Part shown: positions 23,418 through 35,988 of the stretch, piece by piece
How positions within the stretch are numbered: position 1 is the stretch's first letter
Layout: every line of letters begins with the position of its first letter
Source of the DNA: Paragordius varius
Taxonomy: Eukaryota > Nematomorpha
Length of the DNA: 64,000 bases
NCBI GenBank assembly: GCA_964247055.1
Contig: OZ176059.1
Coordinates: 2,294,001 to 2,358,000 of the forward strand
Direction: 5' to 3'
The notes under the pieces: generated by a model
Databases searched by the model: none
What the model was told of the DNA's origin: nothing
The model's input: only the letters and a program-made list of their open reading frames with translations
Program-made: the position numbers and the translations under genes

Positions 23418-26400
23418 CTATAATTAAAGCATGTTAATATAGCTTTATTTGTTTTGACTGTTTTTTGTAAAATATTCGTCAAAAACTTATATTAAAAATA
23501 TAATCATAATTAAATTTAATATAGACTCTTCCATTAAATGCTTTCTTTGAATAAGTTAAAAATTATTTTATATAAAATTGATTAAAAGTATATTATTCAT
23601 AGTTCATATTTTAAATGAATACTTTCACTGCAGTTTAAAAAATTGGACATAACACCACACAATTGCACAAATATTTTAGATAATTCTTCCAAATTATTGC
23701 AAGTCACTAACACACGATGAAATAATTTTTAAATTTTGTAGCCAAAATAGCAATTTTGTAATCATATGGTATTTTCACATGGTTTTTTCAGGCATGTTAA
23801 AGAGAGTTTAAATATGTTCCTAAAAATTATATATTTTTTTTACATTGTATTTAGTTATGCTAATTCATATTTCTTCGAGGAATAAATTAAGGAGTATTAA
23901 TGTGTGACCTTTTGGGTAAGGTTTATGTTTCAGATCCATTAAAAACTTCAATATCATTATGTTTTAAGCCCAATTTAAAAATACGCTTTCTTTAGCTTTA
24001 AGGCGGTTTACAAATTTTTTTATGAAAATGTGAAATTGTAAAAAATCCTTATCTCAAACTTTTTCCTAGCCCTTTTTGCTATAAAATTAAATCGTTAATA
24101 CAACAGGCAAATAAATTATGTTTAGAAATTTCACTAATTAAATTAATAAAGCTTTTAGGCTACATTTTACCAGTAAAAATTTGATACATATTGAGTATAT
24201 TAGTTGTTCTTTTTACTCGTGTTTTTAGGCTGTCCCAATTTTCTCACAATACTAAAAAAAATTTAATTAAGAACAATGTTTGATAATTAAACTATAGCTG
24301 AAATATGCTAAAAAGTTGTCTATTTAGGAAATATAAGCTATTATTGATTGATGGCACGCTATTAGAGCATAAATCTGTTTTATGTTTTATATTTTTATAA
24401 ATTATATTATTATGGATATTGATAGGAATTTTATTTATATAAATAGGATTTTATCCCATATAAAATATCAAGTGAAACATTGCCGATTATAATTTAATGA
24501 AAGTAGAACCGCTTCCATGGTAATTGCACCATATCGTATAGCTCCAAATTATAGGACATTATACGCAGTGCACAAAATTCGATGATTTTAGAAAAAATAT
24601 TTATACTTTTGTGGAAATTTCTAGATAACTGGGTAAAATAATATTTTTAGTGTAAATTAAATGCTTCATTCCAAAAAATATTATTATAAATATAGTATAA
24701 CTGCGTCCGAAATAGGGGAGTATAAAAAAATAACCTGATGAAATATATATATTCTAATAGGAAAATGTATCACGATATCATGGTGCTTGTTTTGACCCTT
24801 ATAAGTGATTAACGAATGTTATTTACACTTTTATGGTAAATGCTCCATATCATAAAATGGCTAAATTTGCGCATATTTTTTTAATTAATTTTTTTTCAGG
24901 AAAATCTGGAGGCTTTATCCCAAAAAATATCAATGAAATATATTATAAACTGCATATAAAAAAAACTTTTTTTCAAATATATTTAATTTTAGATATCGGG
25001 TCCGAAAGTCCCAAATTTTTTTGCACTTCTAAAATAGGCTAGTCCTCTAAAAATAAACGGAAGAGTGCCGGGATTGAGCGATAAAAATTATAAATATATG
25101 CTAAATTTTAATATCAACTAAAAATATTTTTTAAAAAATGCATTTCTTCAAAAATTTATTTTTAACAAAATTTAGTTGCTTACTTCACACTATTGTGAGT
25201 CATGCTAACGGTGTAAAAACGATTTAGATATTACAAAAACTTTTTTTATATAATTTTCTACCGCTTTATTTTAATTTAAATCTTCATTTGTATTATAACT
25301 TGGTTTTAATTTTGTAAAAAAACACATTTTTTAATTAATAAAATTTAAGGACCAACGAATATAATAAAATTTTGAGCAGATAGAAATGTTTAGCAAATCG
25401 CTTCCCAAATGACGCTGGGTGATGAAGCCGTTTTCCGATTTAGCCCATCAGTTAGACCGTTTGTGATAAGATGGGAATTTTCAAGAAAATAAACTGGAAA
25501 ATTTTCAGAAAAAGTGTAGACAATTTAATTTAAAAAACTTGTTTCCACCATCTTTGCAAATTCTATAAGTTGAACAATCGGCATTAAGCAGGGAAAACAA
25601 TATGTTACACTTTCATCGACTCTTCAATTGGGATTAGAGTTTACTGACTTTTTGAATTCCTTGGATCCGTCTGTGAGGTCGAAAAATCACGTATAAGTTT
25701 GAGTGTATGATTTTTATCTAATGACACTTGCATTTAATTTTTAAATAATTATTATACTCTTGTACCGTTCCACCGGTTGACTATGGTTTAAAAGACCATA
25801 AATTACGCGTCAAAATTTTGCTAAAATAAAATTCTTAGGAAATATATGCTTGCTTCTGACGCAAAATCGGCATTTGTGCGTTGATTATAAAACACTAATC
25901 CATTCTTGAGAGAATTAAAAAATTAATTTTTTTGGAGACGACATCTAAAAATTATAATTTTGTAAAAATGTTGGTTTTAATGTACCTGATACATTTTTCT
26001 ATCAAATTATATATATATATATATATATATATTTTAACAGGTTATATTTTGTGGAAACAGTGTATATCCAATTTTCGTAAAACGGATAAAATAAAACAAT
26101 AATGCAATTTATTAAGCTTACATCTTGCAAACTATAATAATATGCAATTTGATGTATTTATACCTCTAAAATGTACTGAAAAGGATGTTTGAATGTTTAA
26201 CAATAAGGCCTAACCAAGCTTGATTAACAATAGGCAATACAATGAAAAATAATCAGATTTGCACTTTTTAAAGGTTGCAGGTATAAATTATTTGTAATGC
26301 ATGGTAAGAACAAGTTCCTAATTAACTATCGATTCTATTTCTTAAATCTAAGCGGGTATCTTTTTTTGAATTGTATAAGAGTTACACTTATTGTTTCCTT

Positions 26401-29400
26401 ATTCCAATCATGTGCTTTACCCATCCACATCTTCCAGATTATCCCGATTTTTGGCTAAAATCATCAAGGTGTGCCTTCATTCCCATGCTACCTTCAGGAC
26501 GCCTGTTGGCCGTAACGATCACCATAATTACGAAGTGTCAATACCTTAAACTAGTGTATACGAAAGTAAGTTAACTCTTTCTTATGCAAACACCGCGTCA
26601 GGTAAAAATTTGATTCGGTAGAATGTCGTTCTCAATTTATTGCGAAGGTATTCCACACCCAATAAAAACGTTTAATCCATTATTTTTCTTGCGACGAACT
26701 ACAACGATATGCAACGAATGGTTGGGAGCAGTGGATAGTTTTGATATTTCATTGTAAGGTATTTTTAAAGTCTATTACGAAAAATAAGCATTATAAAAGC
26801 TATCATGGGCGAAACCCCTTTACACCATATTTCTAGCCAATGCAGTATGTTAATATTAAAATCCTTAATCATCACTTAAACCCATCTAAGAAGTATAATC
26901 AACCTATATGGTTAATAACCGGCATCACGAATATATTGCCTATGCCGGAATCTATATTTGTAGGTAGAATTGTTTTATATGTTCCTTCGTAACTGACATG
27001 TCATACATGATTTCTTAAATATCTTGGTCTATGACTGGCCAAAAACTATAAGATTTTTTCATTATGTTAGCCCCTGAACATCCGATAAAAAAATAAGGTT
27101 TCACAACGCCAACTCTGGAAAAATGATAGTCCTAATACAGCAATCAGTATTCTTGAACGTTTATTATGCTCAATATTGAATTTAAAATAAAAGCTGTGTC
27201 CCATTCTTATTTATAAAAAGTCGTTTTACGGCCATCGAAAACAACTCATATGTAAGATATATTCTTTAACCATATATATTTATTCATTCCTAGTGAGAAA
27301 AGTAATACGTCCTCCTTGTTTAATCCCCGATTCCCTCACCATCTTCTTCATACGGTAGTCTCAATAACCAATCTTTAAATTTTTCAAACCATTAATATGT
27401 TGTATAATAAAATTGTAATCGGCTTTTCCAAAGATCATTTTTAATAATCTACTATTTTATACTAATAATACAGGCAGGCAACTTGATTAGAGGCTAATGG
27501 TCGGTTATTATTACGAATTTTTTGCCTTACAAACATTTTTTACTTTTGTATTGCATATTAAATTGCACTTTTTGCAATATCTGTGAAAAGTGTTGTTCTG
27601 CCTTCCCACATTTCACACAGAAGCTATCGGCCGTTTTCTATACTCGAAAAACGGTAAAACTGTTTAAATTTTCCATTTGATGCATCTGTCAATACCAATG
27701 GTTTAGGTCGAAAATTATTAAACTGATCACCTTAATAACTAACATTTTAGCTTTTATCAAACATATTGGCATGTTTTTCCGATGCCGATTAAACCATTTC
27801 TCTTACCTGTTTGCGCGCCTTATTCCTCAATTATGGCATGTAGATATCGAAAAATACAAAATTTCTAGGTAAGACTGGATTGTTATTGGTAGACGTTGGT
27901 CATATTGTTTGTAGGTCTAATTCCCTTGAAATAAAATACCTAAAAGAGTAATTAAAGAATTGGCTATTGGAATAATCTTTATTTAGCAAACCCACCTAAG
28001 CCCATATATTTAAAACTTTTTTAAATTATTACTATGCTTTTTACCGTTATTTCACTAACGTTTACATGGTAGAAGTATACCGCCATTCCTATACAATATT
28101 TAATTAAATTACTATATCTGTTGGAGTATAGTTAGTACAATAAATATTTCAAATATATTTTTAAATTGGAAAAGGTCATATGCAAACTAAACCTAAGATA
28201 TTTGATTTGGATTGATATATATTTATCAATAAACACCTTTTGGATTAGGGTGCTAAAAACTTTTCCATGACCAATTTTAAAAACAAACTCATCAAATGTA
28301 ATCGAATGATCGACTGGAACCAATTTTTTCTATCACCACGAATCTATGTTGGGCTGTTTTGTTCGGGTGCCGGGTGCATTTTTGGATAGGAATCCGAGAT
28401 GCGTTTTCGGTGGCTTACATCTGAAAACTTGAAAAAAAGTATTTATAGGCTATTGTAATCGATGCAAAACTTCCAGGCATTTGAGATGGTAATGGAGTTG
28501 GCTTTGGCTAATAAGTAAGCTGATAGTTTGTTTTAGTGAATAGTGTAGGACGGGGTATAATCAAGGGATTAATAAAAGAAATATCAGTCGGTATGTTCAA
28601 AGCATTAATTGGTATTTGGCTGCAACTAAAGAAACTAACACTCACAATAGGCATATGTAGCAAATGATGTCACAATCAGCTTGAATAATTATAATGTTGA
28701 CGCCTGGACACAAGTTAAATCAAATGGTAAATGGGTCAAGATGTTGTATAATTCAAGACGCAAACCTCGTTGATTGACAAAAGCACGAGGTAAGAAATTA
28801 AGTCAGCATTATTACAGGCTGGTTTGATATTGGGTTTAATTAACCGCGTGTGGAAGTCATGAGGCAATGCAGGGTGAGAGTTTTAAGTGGAATAGAATGG
28901 TAAAAGATCCATAATGTTTGCTTACGATGGCAGATTGAGGCAACATTGGGTAAAGTAAATGAATAGTTTTTTTGCTGATATAAATTTTAACATTGTTTTA
29001 ATGGTGGATCTTAAACGGCAAATTATATTTAAGTTGTTTGACTATAAAAGAGATTTGAATAATATTAACAATACTGGACAATCTTAACATACAATATAAT
29101 TGGTTGGCAAAAATTTAGGAGATTTGTTATTGAAAAGACTATCATATAAAGATGCTGACGAGCAAGTTCAGGATTAGATAAGTACGCCCATCAAGTTTCT
29201 GACTTCGATTTACACTATGAGGTACTTTACAACAATATTAAACTTGTCACCAATGCTCTCTACCATCCACTGAAAAACTATATGCCGACAGACTAAATTA
29301 AAGGATCATTTGATTTATCTTAAACAAATTTTTAAAATATATCTAATTGGCCACGAACTAGAAAAGATTTATTGTTATAATGTGTAAAACTATTTTACAG

Positions 29401-29430
29401 TCTTTTATGTTTGTAATTTAATAAAATATT
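22000..29430. other. gene-poor, less A+T-rich region with decayed coding remnants
   Basis: Base composition is visibly less extreme than elsewhere. Short open stretches on both strands look like worn transposable-element or host coding DNA (for example about 22779-22965 minus, 23112-23190 plus, 27540-27660 minus) but none could be assigned. The missing N-terminal CH exons of Vav should lie in or beyond this region. Apart from the family-E element and the hAT end, I see no complete feature. Confidence 0.4.
24700..26062. mobile_element. family-E long-TIR element, worn
   Basis: Left part CTGCGTCCGAAATAGGGG, then AACCTGATGAAATATATATA and TATCACGATATCATGGTGC; right end CCTGATACATTTTTCTATC...AACAGGTTATATTTTGTGG...ACAGTG. 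Same order as the 32504 element. No transposase seen. Confidence 0.5.
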
Positions 29431-29434
29431 TATA

Positions 29435-29510
29435 AATGATTTCTCAGATGCGGCCCACGAGTGGTTGTTAAATATGCGGCCCATTAGCCCAATTCTGTTG
29501 GACATTCCTG
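29435..29510. mobile_element. end of a hAT-like element
   Basis: GATGCGGCCCACGAGTGG...GCGGCCCATTAGCCC...GGACATTCCTGG has the GCGGCCC words and CCAGG end typical of hAT termini. It may be the right end of a larger decayed element occupying part of 26-29.5 kb; the other end was not found. Confidence 0.4.
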
Positions 29511-29869
29511 GTCTAGTGTAATAATTATAAAAATTATATAATACTTGTAAATTTAACCCAAAATTATAAATATATACAATAATTTATTTTAAATCGATGG
29601 TTGTTAAATTAACCTGTTATTATTGTAAACAATTTCTATTGTATTTACCAATATATCCTATAAATATATCACTAAAACGTGATAATAATTGGATGTTAAA
29701 TATGATATCTCTCGAAACGTTTCAAACTCTCATAATAAATTTGTTTTAGCTAAAATATTTCCAATAGGTTATTGTACCTTTTTTTGTTATCAAAAACTTT
29801 AAAAATAACCCTCTTACAATCAATAATGTATCATTCAATTATCTGATGTTAATTTGGAGAAGGGATGGT

Positions 29870-29877
29870 TATATAAA
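29870..29877 (+). promoter_or_regulatory. TATA box of the 29993 secreted-protein gene
   Basis: TATATAAA preceded by GGTT and followed by CACG, about 120 nt before the start codon, in a locally less A+T-rich context. In a genome this rich in TA runs the motif alone means little; its position and the downstream AATAAA make it credible. Confidence 0.4.
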
Positions 29878-29992
29878 CACGCATTCAATCAAAAATTATT
29901 TGATTTAATAAATATTATAATTGTGTTATTTTTTGTTTCAATTTCAATCGTTTTAAGCTCACCGAATTTAAAATACACCAACATCTATTAAT

Positions 29993-30463
29993 ATGAACAA
30001 ATTTAAAATGTTATTAAGTTTTTTAATCCTTTACTTCCCAATTATTATGGGTTATATAATATCAACACCAATTATAAACCCTGAAAATAACACAGCCACC
30101 ATTTTGGAATCAATAAAATTGTTTAAAGATCAAATTAGCTTCAAAGTGTGTCATGAACATAGATACAAGTCAAGTAATTACCCCTTGGCCCCCTTCAAAT
30201 TTCCAAATGTTACGCATTTAACCGTAAAAAGAAATAACTCCGCTAGAAACTCCAACGTTCCAAACAGAGCCCCTTTCTATACTAAAATAATAGTAGAGAG
30301 ATATGAAGAGTTGAAAACAACAGCCTTATCATATATTAGAAGCGTATTTGGTAGTGAAAATATGAGACATTTTTACCAAGATTTACAGAATAAATCATAT
30401 CCAGAAGGAATGAAAACTCAATCCCTTTACCTTGCCACATTGCGAATCCCTGTTGATTGGTAA
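29993..30463 (+). CDS. putative secreted protein, 156 aa, single exon
   Basis: Not recognised. The product starts MNKFKMLLSFLILYFPIIMG, a typical signal peptide, followed by a mature region of about 135 residues with one cysteine near residue 53, a basic centre (VKRNNSARNSN) and a helical C-terminal half (RYEELKTTALSYIRSVFG). Support for a real gene is good: a TATA box (TATATAAA, 29870-29877) lies about 120 nt before the ATG, base composition is less extreme than the surroundings, and AATAAA at 30493-30498 lies 30 nt after the stop. The last codons GATTGGTAA contain a possible donor, so a spliced continuation cannot be excluded. It could be an effector, venom-like or structural secreted protein; no function is assigned. 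Confidence 0.6.
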   Translation: MNKFKMLLSFLILYFPIIMGYIISTPIINPENNTATILESIKLFKDQISFKVCHEHRYKSSNYPLAPFKFPNVTHLTVKRNNSARNSNVPNRAPFYTKIIVERYEELKTTALSYIRSVFGSENMRHFYQDLQNKSYPEGMKTQSLYLATLRIPVDW

Positions 30464-30492
30464 AAACAAATTTGATTTTAGATTTAATTGTT

Positions 30493-30498
30493 AATAAA
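30493..30498 (+). terminator. polyadenylation signal AATAAA of the secreted-protein gene
   Basis: AATAAA begins 30 nt after the TAA stop of the 29993 gene. Together with the upstream TATA box it supports a one-exon transcript of about 0.6 kb. Confidence 0.45.
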
Positions 30499-30651
30499 GC
30501 GTATATAAATTAGGTAGAGGTTCTTGAACAGGGCCACTCAAACTGTTTTAAACAAAAATCATTATGTGATACCTGAGTTCAGGCATCAAGTAAATTTTAT
30601 TAACTGCGTAAAGAGGACAACCGCATGGTTTTTGGAATGAGTGAAACTAAT

Positions 30652-30843
30652 CTATCAAAAATTTATTTTTTTTGTTAAATGGGTATAAATATTTGGTAAC
30701 GAATGGAAAAAACAAGAGCTTTATGGTATTAACATTATTTTATTCATTAAAAAGTATAAGAATTACCATGCTCTCGTTTTTTCTATACATAATTAACAAA
30801 AAAATATAAAATTTTAATAAAATAAAGGATATATGACTGTAAT
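30652..30843. mobile_element. family-F MITE, partial
   Basis: Arms GTTAAATGGGTATAAATATT and the inverted AAAGGATATATGACTGTA flank a short centre; the right arm has lost the ACCAAATATTTATACCC segment. It lies 150 bp after the polyadenylation signal of the secreted-protein gene. Confidence 0.6.
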
Positions 30844-31169
30844 AGGGCTATCTGTCAATACTAAATAAAAATTTGGCATTATATTTTTACTTATACTGTA
30901 ATAAGTATAAAATTTAATATACACATATATATATATATATAGCCAAACTCCATATTCGTATGATGTAATCAATTCACCCAATAAAACAATTGTGTGTTCA
31001 GAAAAGTAAATATTTTATAATATCTATAAAATATGCAATAATCTGCCAAATAAATTATTTAATTTTGTAACGTTACTATTTGTCTACTTTTATTTAGATA
31101 TTTTAATAAATCTAAGCAGGCTGTTGTAAAATAATTGAACACTTATGATTACAAATCATGTTTGCATGT

Positions 31170-31312
31170 CATTCGTTACAAATTGGGGTAGTTTCCGACT
31201 CCAGACCTGAAAATAAAATATTTATAAAAATTTGGAATATATTGAAGCTTTTTTAAAAATTGCACTTATATAACATTGGTGCACCAAAAATAGGAAAATA
31301 ATTTAAAAAGAT
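31170..31312. repeat. fragment of family-P MITE
   Basis: Retains CAAATTGGGGTAG and TGCACTTATATAACATTGGT, as in the complete copies; the SINE at 31333 landed at its edge. Confidence 0.45.
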
Positions 31313-31332
31313 GATTGTATTTCTATTATGGA

Positions 31333-31529
31333 AGGTGTGATGGTATAGTAGGTAGGGCGACGGACTCTAACTCTGCGTGCCAGAGTTCGAACCCCGAAAC
31401 TACGCATTTTTTCCATCATCACTGTCAGCCCTGGGCAGGCGAGTGTTAAAGCCTTCACATGTCCGGATACAATTTAAGTCCTTACCCTTTAATAAAAAAG
31501 GAAAAAAGAGACTCTAAACTGTAATATAT
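31333..31529 (+). mobile_element. tRNA-derived SINE with 19-bp target site duplication
   Basis: The head contains an RNA polymerase III A box (TGGTATAGTAGG) and B box (AGTTCGAACCC) about 45 nt apart, as in a tRNA. A unique body follows (CAGCCCTGGGCAGGCGAGTG), then a T/A-rich tail. The flanks 31314-31332 and 31530-31548 are identical 19-mers beginning ATTGTATTTC, so the insertion is young. The host DNA around it is a remnant of the TTAA-type MITE. No autonomous LINE partner is visible here. Confidence 0.85.
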
Positions 31530-32503
31530 ATTGTATTTCTATTATGGATTCGAAAATTCAGGCAACATTAAAAAGCTAATGTTTTATTAGTATAAACAAT
31601 TGAATTTGGCCTTAGAATCTTACAGAACAAAAGTTTTTTTAAAAAATGGCAATGAAATAGTTTGATGTGCATTTTTCATTAAACTTTGGCTATTTTAAAA
31701 ATAATGAAACTATCTATTTTGGAATGAGGAATATGGGGCATTGCACTAAAAGCGATTACAAATTTTCATATTTTATGTACTAAATTAATTCTCTTTTGGC
31801 AAATAGTAATTATGCATATATTTTATTTAGTAATGTGGTCAATTTGACAAACCTCTTCGTTTTATACCATAACTGCCATAGTACAGCGATCGTGATTGCC
31901 GTTAACCCAAAAACTGCCAATTCATCCAATACTAATTAAATGGTGTAATCAAATGAGCTGAGAACATTTTAATATTCTATTAATGCTTTTTTATGTATCT
32001 TACTTTTTCATTGTATGACTTTTAATCTTATATTTTAATCAAATAAATAATCCTAAATGACAAATATATCAATGTTTTATTTTTTATCATTTTGAAATAT
32101 AATTTTAAATCAATATAAATTAATTGATTTATTACCTTCCCGAAATAAAATAATGATATATTTATCATAGGTTAATTAAACATTTCAGGGCGAAATTTAG
32201 CCTTAACTCCTAATTATATTTGTTTGGAATAACTAAACTTTTATATATGACACAAGATAATAGAGATATGTTTTGCGTAGCTAAATGTTCTTATTTTTAA
32301 ATATAAAAAAATGTGTTAAATTTGCCATCCTTGTTTGTAGGCTTAAAATGTTTTAGTAAGAAGCACTTTTTTGGCATAAGATTTTAACGCCACATAAGGG
32401 ATAAACACAAAAAGATGCGCTAATCAAATGATTAATAGTATTTTGCATATAGCATTTAAACATATAGTAGAACGCTCATTTTTAAACATTTTATATATAT
32501 GCA

Positions 32504-33970
32504 CAGTGTCCACAAAAATAAAAATCATGATGGAATATATATATTCTAATAGAAAAATTTATAAGGATTATCGAGGTGCTTTTGATTTTGGCCTTTACGG
32601 GTGATATAAGAATTTACACTTTTATTGTAAGTACTCCATATCAGAAAATTACACAATTCCATATTTTTAAAAATTTAGGTATATTGATTCCAAAAAATAT
32701 CACAAAAATATATAATAAATTACATATAAAAAGGAAAACAATATTTATAATAATTTAATTTTTATATGTGGGTTCCCAAAGTCCCAAATTTTTTCGCTCT
32801 TTTAAAATGGGCTGGTTGTCTTAAAATGAACGCAAAAATACCGTTGCGCGATGTAAATTTTAATTTTATGCTAAAATTTGAAATTAACTAAAAGTATTTC
32901 AGAAAATTTTACAGCGTGCTTCCTACTATTTTGATGCATGAAGGAAAAGGTATTAAAGATTTTATAAAAACACTTTTTCTAAATAATTTGATAATGCTGA
33001 ATATTTCTATTATCTCAGAATTTCGAAGTTCGTCTTAAATTATGTTGCATGAAAAAAGTGTTATTTTATAATTTATCGAATTTTAAAAGCAGACGAACGA
33101 TAAATTATAAATTCTGAAGATCTAAGCGTTTTAATACCAATTCCATCGAGAAAATAACAAATTAGCTTAAAATTTTGATAAAAATTAAATTTTGAAAATT
33201 GTTAGTTGATATTAAAATTTAACATATAAATGCAATTATTATCGCTCAATGGCATTTTTGCGTTCATTTACGAGAACCGGGCAAAATTTGAAATTAACTA
33301 AAAGTATTTCAGAAAATTTTACAGCGTGCTTCCTACTATTTTGATGCATGAAGGAAAAGGTATTAAAGATTTTATAAACACACTTTTTCTAAATAATTCG
33401 ATAATGCCGAAAATTTCTATTATCTCAGAATTTCGAAGTTCGTCTTAAATTATGTTGCATGAAAAAAGTGTTATTTTATAATTTATCGAATTTTAAAAGC
33501 AGACGAACGATAAATTATAAATTCTGAAGATCTAAGTGTTTTATTACCAATTCCATCGAGAAAATAACAAATTAGCTTAAAATTTTGATAAAAATTAAAT
33601 TTTGAAAATTGTTAGTTGATATTAAAATTTAACATATAAATGCAATTATTATCGCTCAATGGCATTTTTGCGTTCATTTACGAGAACCGGCCCATAGAAG
33701 ATTGAAAAAATTGGGACTTTCGCTTACATTTAAAAATTATATTTTCTAAAAAAAATTCTTTTGCTTTTTTATGTATATTACGATATAGTTTAATATTTTT
33801 GGAATGAAACATTTAGCATTCACGAAAAAATTAATTTAATGCGCAAATTTTTCCATTTTGATACAGCGCAATCACCACAATGTTTATATAACTTTCTTAT
33901 TTCACTCGTAAGGACCAAAACCAAAAGCATCATCGGGATATCTTATATACCCTCGTTTTTGACGCAGTCT
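32504..33970. mobile_element. family-E long-TIR element with a 410-bp internal tandem duplication
   Basis: Left end CAGTGTCCACAAAAATAA and the right-hand inverted counterpart (AAGGACCAAAACCAAAAGC vs GCTTTTGATTTTGGCCTTTA) define a 1.47-kb foldback with a Tc1/mariner-like end. The middle contains two adjacent near-identical 410-bp units. Fragments of the family lie near 52146-52300, 55817-56045, 57385-57560 and 58055-58165. Confidence 0.65.
32873..33690. repeat. two tandem 410-bp units, nearly identical
   Basis: Unit 1 (about 32873-33280) and unit 2 (about 33283-33690) both run from AAATTTGAAATTAACTAAAA to TTTACGAGAACCGG with only a handful of differences by eye, much less than the divergence between family-E copies. 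Confidence 0.9.
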
Positions 33971-34261
33971 ATATATATATATGAAATATAAAACCCAATA
34001 ACTTCATTTTTTGGATAAAACACGTTTTAAAAAATGCTTAAAATTTCAACATAGTTTAAATCATCCTGATGCAGAAATATATGTCTAATGTATATAATAA
34101 AATTTTGTAAATATTTTCAATAGTGTTCTTTTGTTTTGGTTATTGCAAACCAAAATTCAGCTTAATATTGAATATTATTTGAGTAATATTTATATTAATA
34201 TCTTTTTATAATGTTTTTTATAGTGATGTCCCATCAGTTTTTAAAATCAATGTTTGTAAAA

Positions 34262-34337
34262 AGAATGGTTATCTTTTGAAAAAAAAATTGCCTTTATGTT
34301 TTTACGTTTTGTTAGTATAATATCAATTTTTACCGTA
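34262..34337. repeat. family-G right-arm fragment
   Basis: AGAATGGTTATCTTTTG, then GCCTTTATGTTTTTACGTTT and CAATTTTTACCGTA match one arm only. Similar solo arms occur near 16810-16855, 44790-44850, 46510-46550 and 54730-54800. Confidence 0.45.
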
Positions 34338-34544
34338 AATTTATTTGTATGAAAACACTTTTTCTGGATTTTCTTTATAATTTATTGTTTAAATATTATA
34401 AAAATTGATCATATGATAACATTTTTTCTCGTATCCAATTGAAATGGAATCAACATTGACAATTTTCCTAGTATCAACTTGAAAACTATAGAACTACAGG
34501 CATAAATAATTTTTAATCTATAAATCATAAATATTCATCTTACA

Positions 34545-34757
34545 TAATGCATTTTAATTGTTGCTTATTTACCAAAGTTGGGCATTTGCAATACAGTAAT
34601 CTATGAAAAAACAACCAAAATGTTGAATAATCAATTTCTTGCTTTCTTATATTATTTTGTTTATTTTATTCAATATTTTGTTGTTTTTTCATAAGGTACT
34701 GTGTTGCGAATTCCCCAACTATAGTATGAAATAAGTAACAATAAGATGCATATTGTA
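34545..34757. mobile_element. family-H MITE, diverged
   Basis: AATGCATTTTAATTGTTGC...GGGCATTTGCAATACAGTA and the inverted CTGTGTTGCGAATTCCCC. Confidence 0.55.
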
Positions 34758-34789
34758 TTTAATGGAGTATCTGATAAAAGACCTTACAC

Positions 34790-35066
34790 CAGTGGTTGAC
34801 AACCTTTTTTTTCTTCACACAACACCAAAAAAAATTCTTGAATCACCTCTCGAAAAATGCAAGATGAAAATGTAAAATATAATTTAATATTATAAAAATC
34901 ATAATCAATGAGATCCTTATATCTGCATTTTTTGAAATATTTTTTCCATTATGGTAACAAATCTTGATAATTCACATCTGAAATCTTTCAATTTGTTTCT
35001 ATTTTATTTTTTAATTAAATATTAAAAAAAATTCGCCCCCCCCCTTAAATTTTTCTACGCCCACTG
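34790..35066. mobile_element. hAT-like miniature element
   Basis: Starts CAGTGGTTGACAACC, ends ACGCCCACTG; flanking octamers CCTTACAC and CCATAAAC differ at two positions. A second hAT-like scrap with CCGCGGCCCATAA lies at about 35228-35345. Confidence 0.55.
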
Positions 35067-35988
35067 CCATAAACATATATTGGAGCCTTATAGTTTAAGA
35101 AAAAGGGAAAATACGATAAATTTTTCCAGTTTATTTTATTATATTTAAAGTAATTTCTTTAATATAAAATTATAAACTATAGGGCTCATAATCAATTACC
35201 CATGAAGGAAAAAAAATAGGCCCCCTATATATCAGTTGTACCCAAACCGCGGCCCATAAACTAATTTTTCCACAGATTTTGCAAAATTATTAAAATTTTA
35301 TCATGTAAGGTTACATTAGCGGTACATGCGGCTCACATCACAATATTATTTTAAATTTTAGTGTTATGCACATGTAATTTTTCAAATAAATTATGTTAGA
35401 TCTACAATTATAAATATTTTGGTTTATAAATATTATTTGAATAAAAAGGTTGTAAGAAAATTATTAAATGAAAAGTCAGGACTCAAATTAAAACGGGTTC
35501 TTACACCATTATTGTATTAAGGAACCAACCTGGTTCGAAGCTCAGATTTATACTAACATAAAACACATATCAAAATGAAAAGAAAAGTAGACATAGAGGT
35601 AATTGTACTCAAAATGCACACAATTAGTCGAGAGATTAATTTTAATTAAATATGAACAATTTAAACACCAACATATTATACATATATATTTTTGAAATTT
35701 TATTACACCTAATTATAAAATATGAAAGAAATGATTTATGATAATATACGACATTAATTAGGATACTGTATAAAATATGATATATATTATGTAGAATGGG
35801 GACAAATCTAATTTTAGCTGTCTCAAATATCAATTATATATGCATAAAAACGTCTAAAATTATAATGAGACGAAGCATTTTGAAAGTGTGAACTGTTAAA
35901 TACCAAAAAATGTCTGCCTATATATATAAATGCAATTATGGTTTTGTTCTACAATTTTTTTATTTTTGTTTAAGATAATTTATACAAT

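Noticed and set aside
23600-23730. Minus-strand frame NNLEELSKIFVQLCGVMSNF as an upstream Vav CH exon
   Set aside because: Only vaguely like the CH sequence MSQFLCLKNI; no clean acceptor, and it cannot be joined in phase with confidence.
31333-31405. A functional tRNA gene
   Set aside because: A and B boxes are present but the anticodon and acceptor stems do not pair well, and the sequence continues as a SINE with target duplications.
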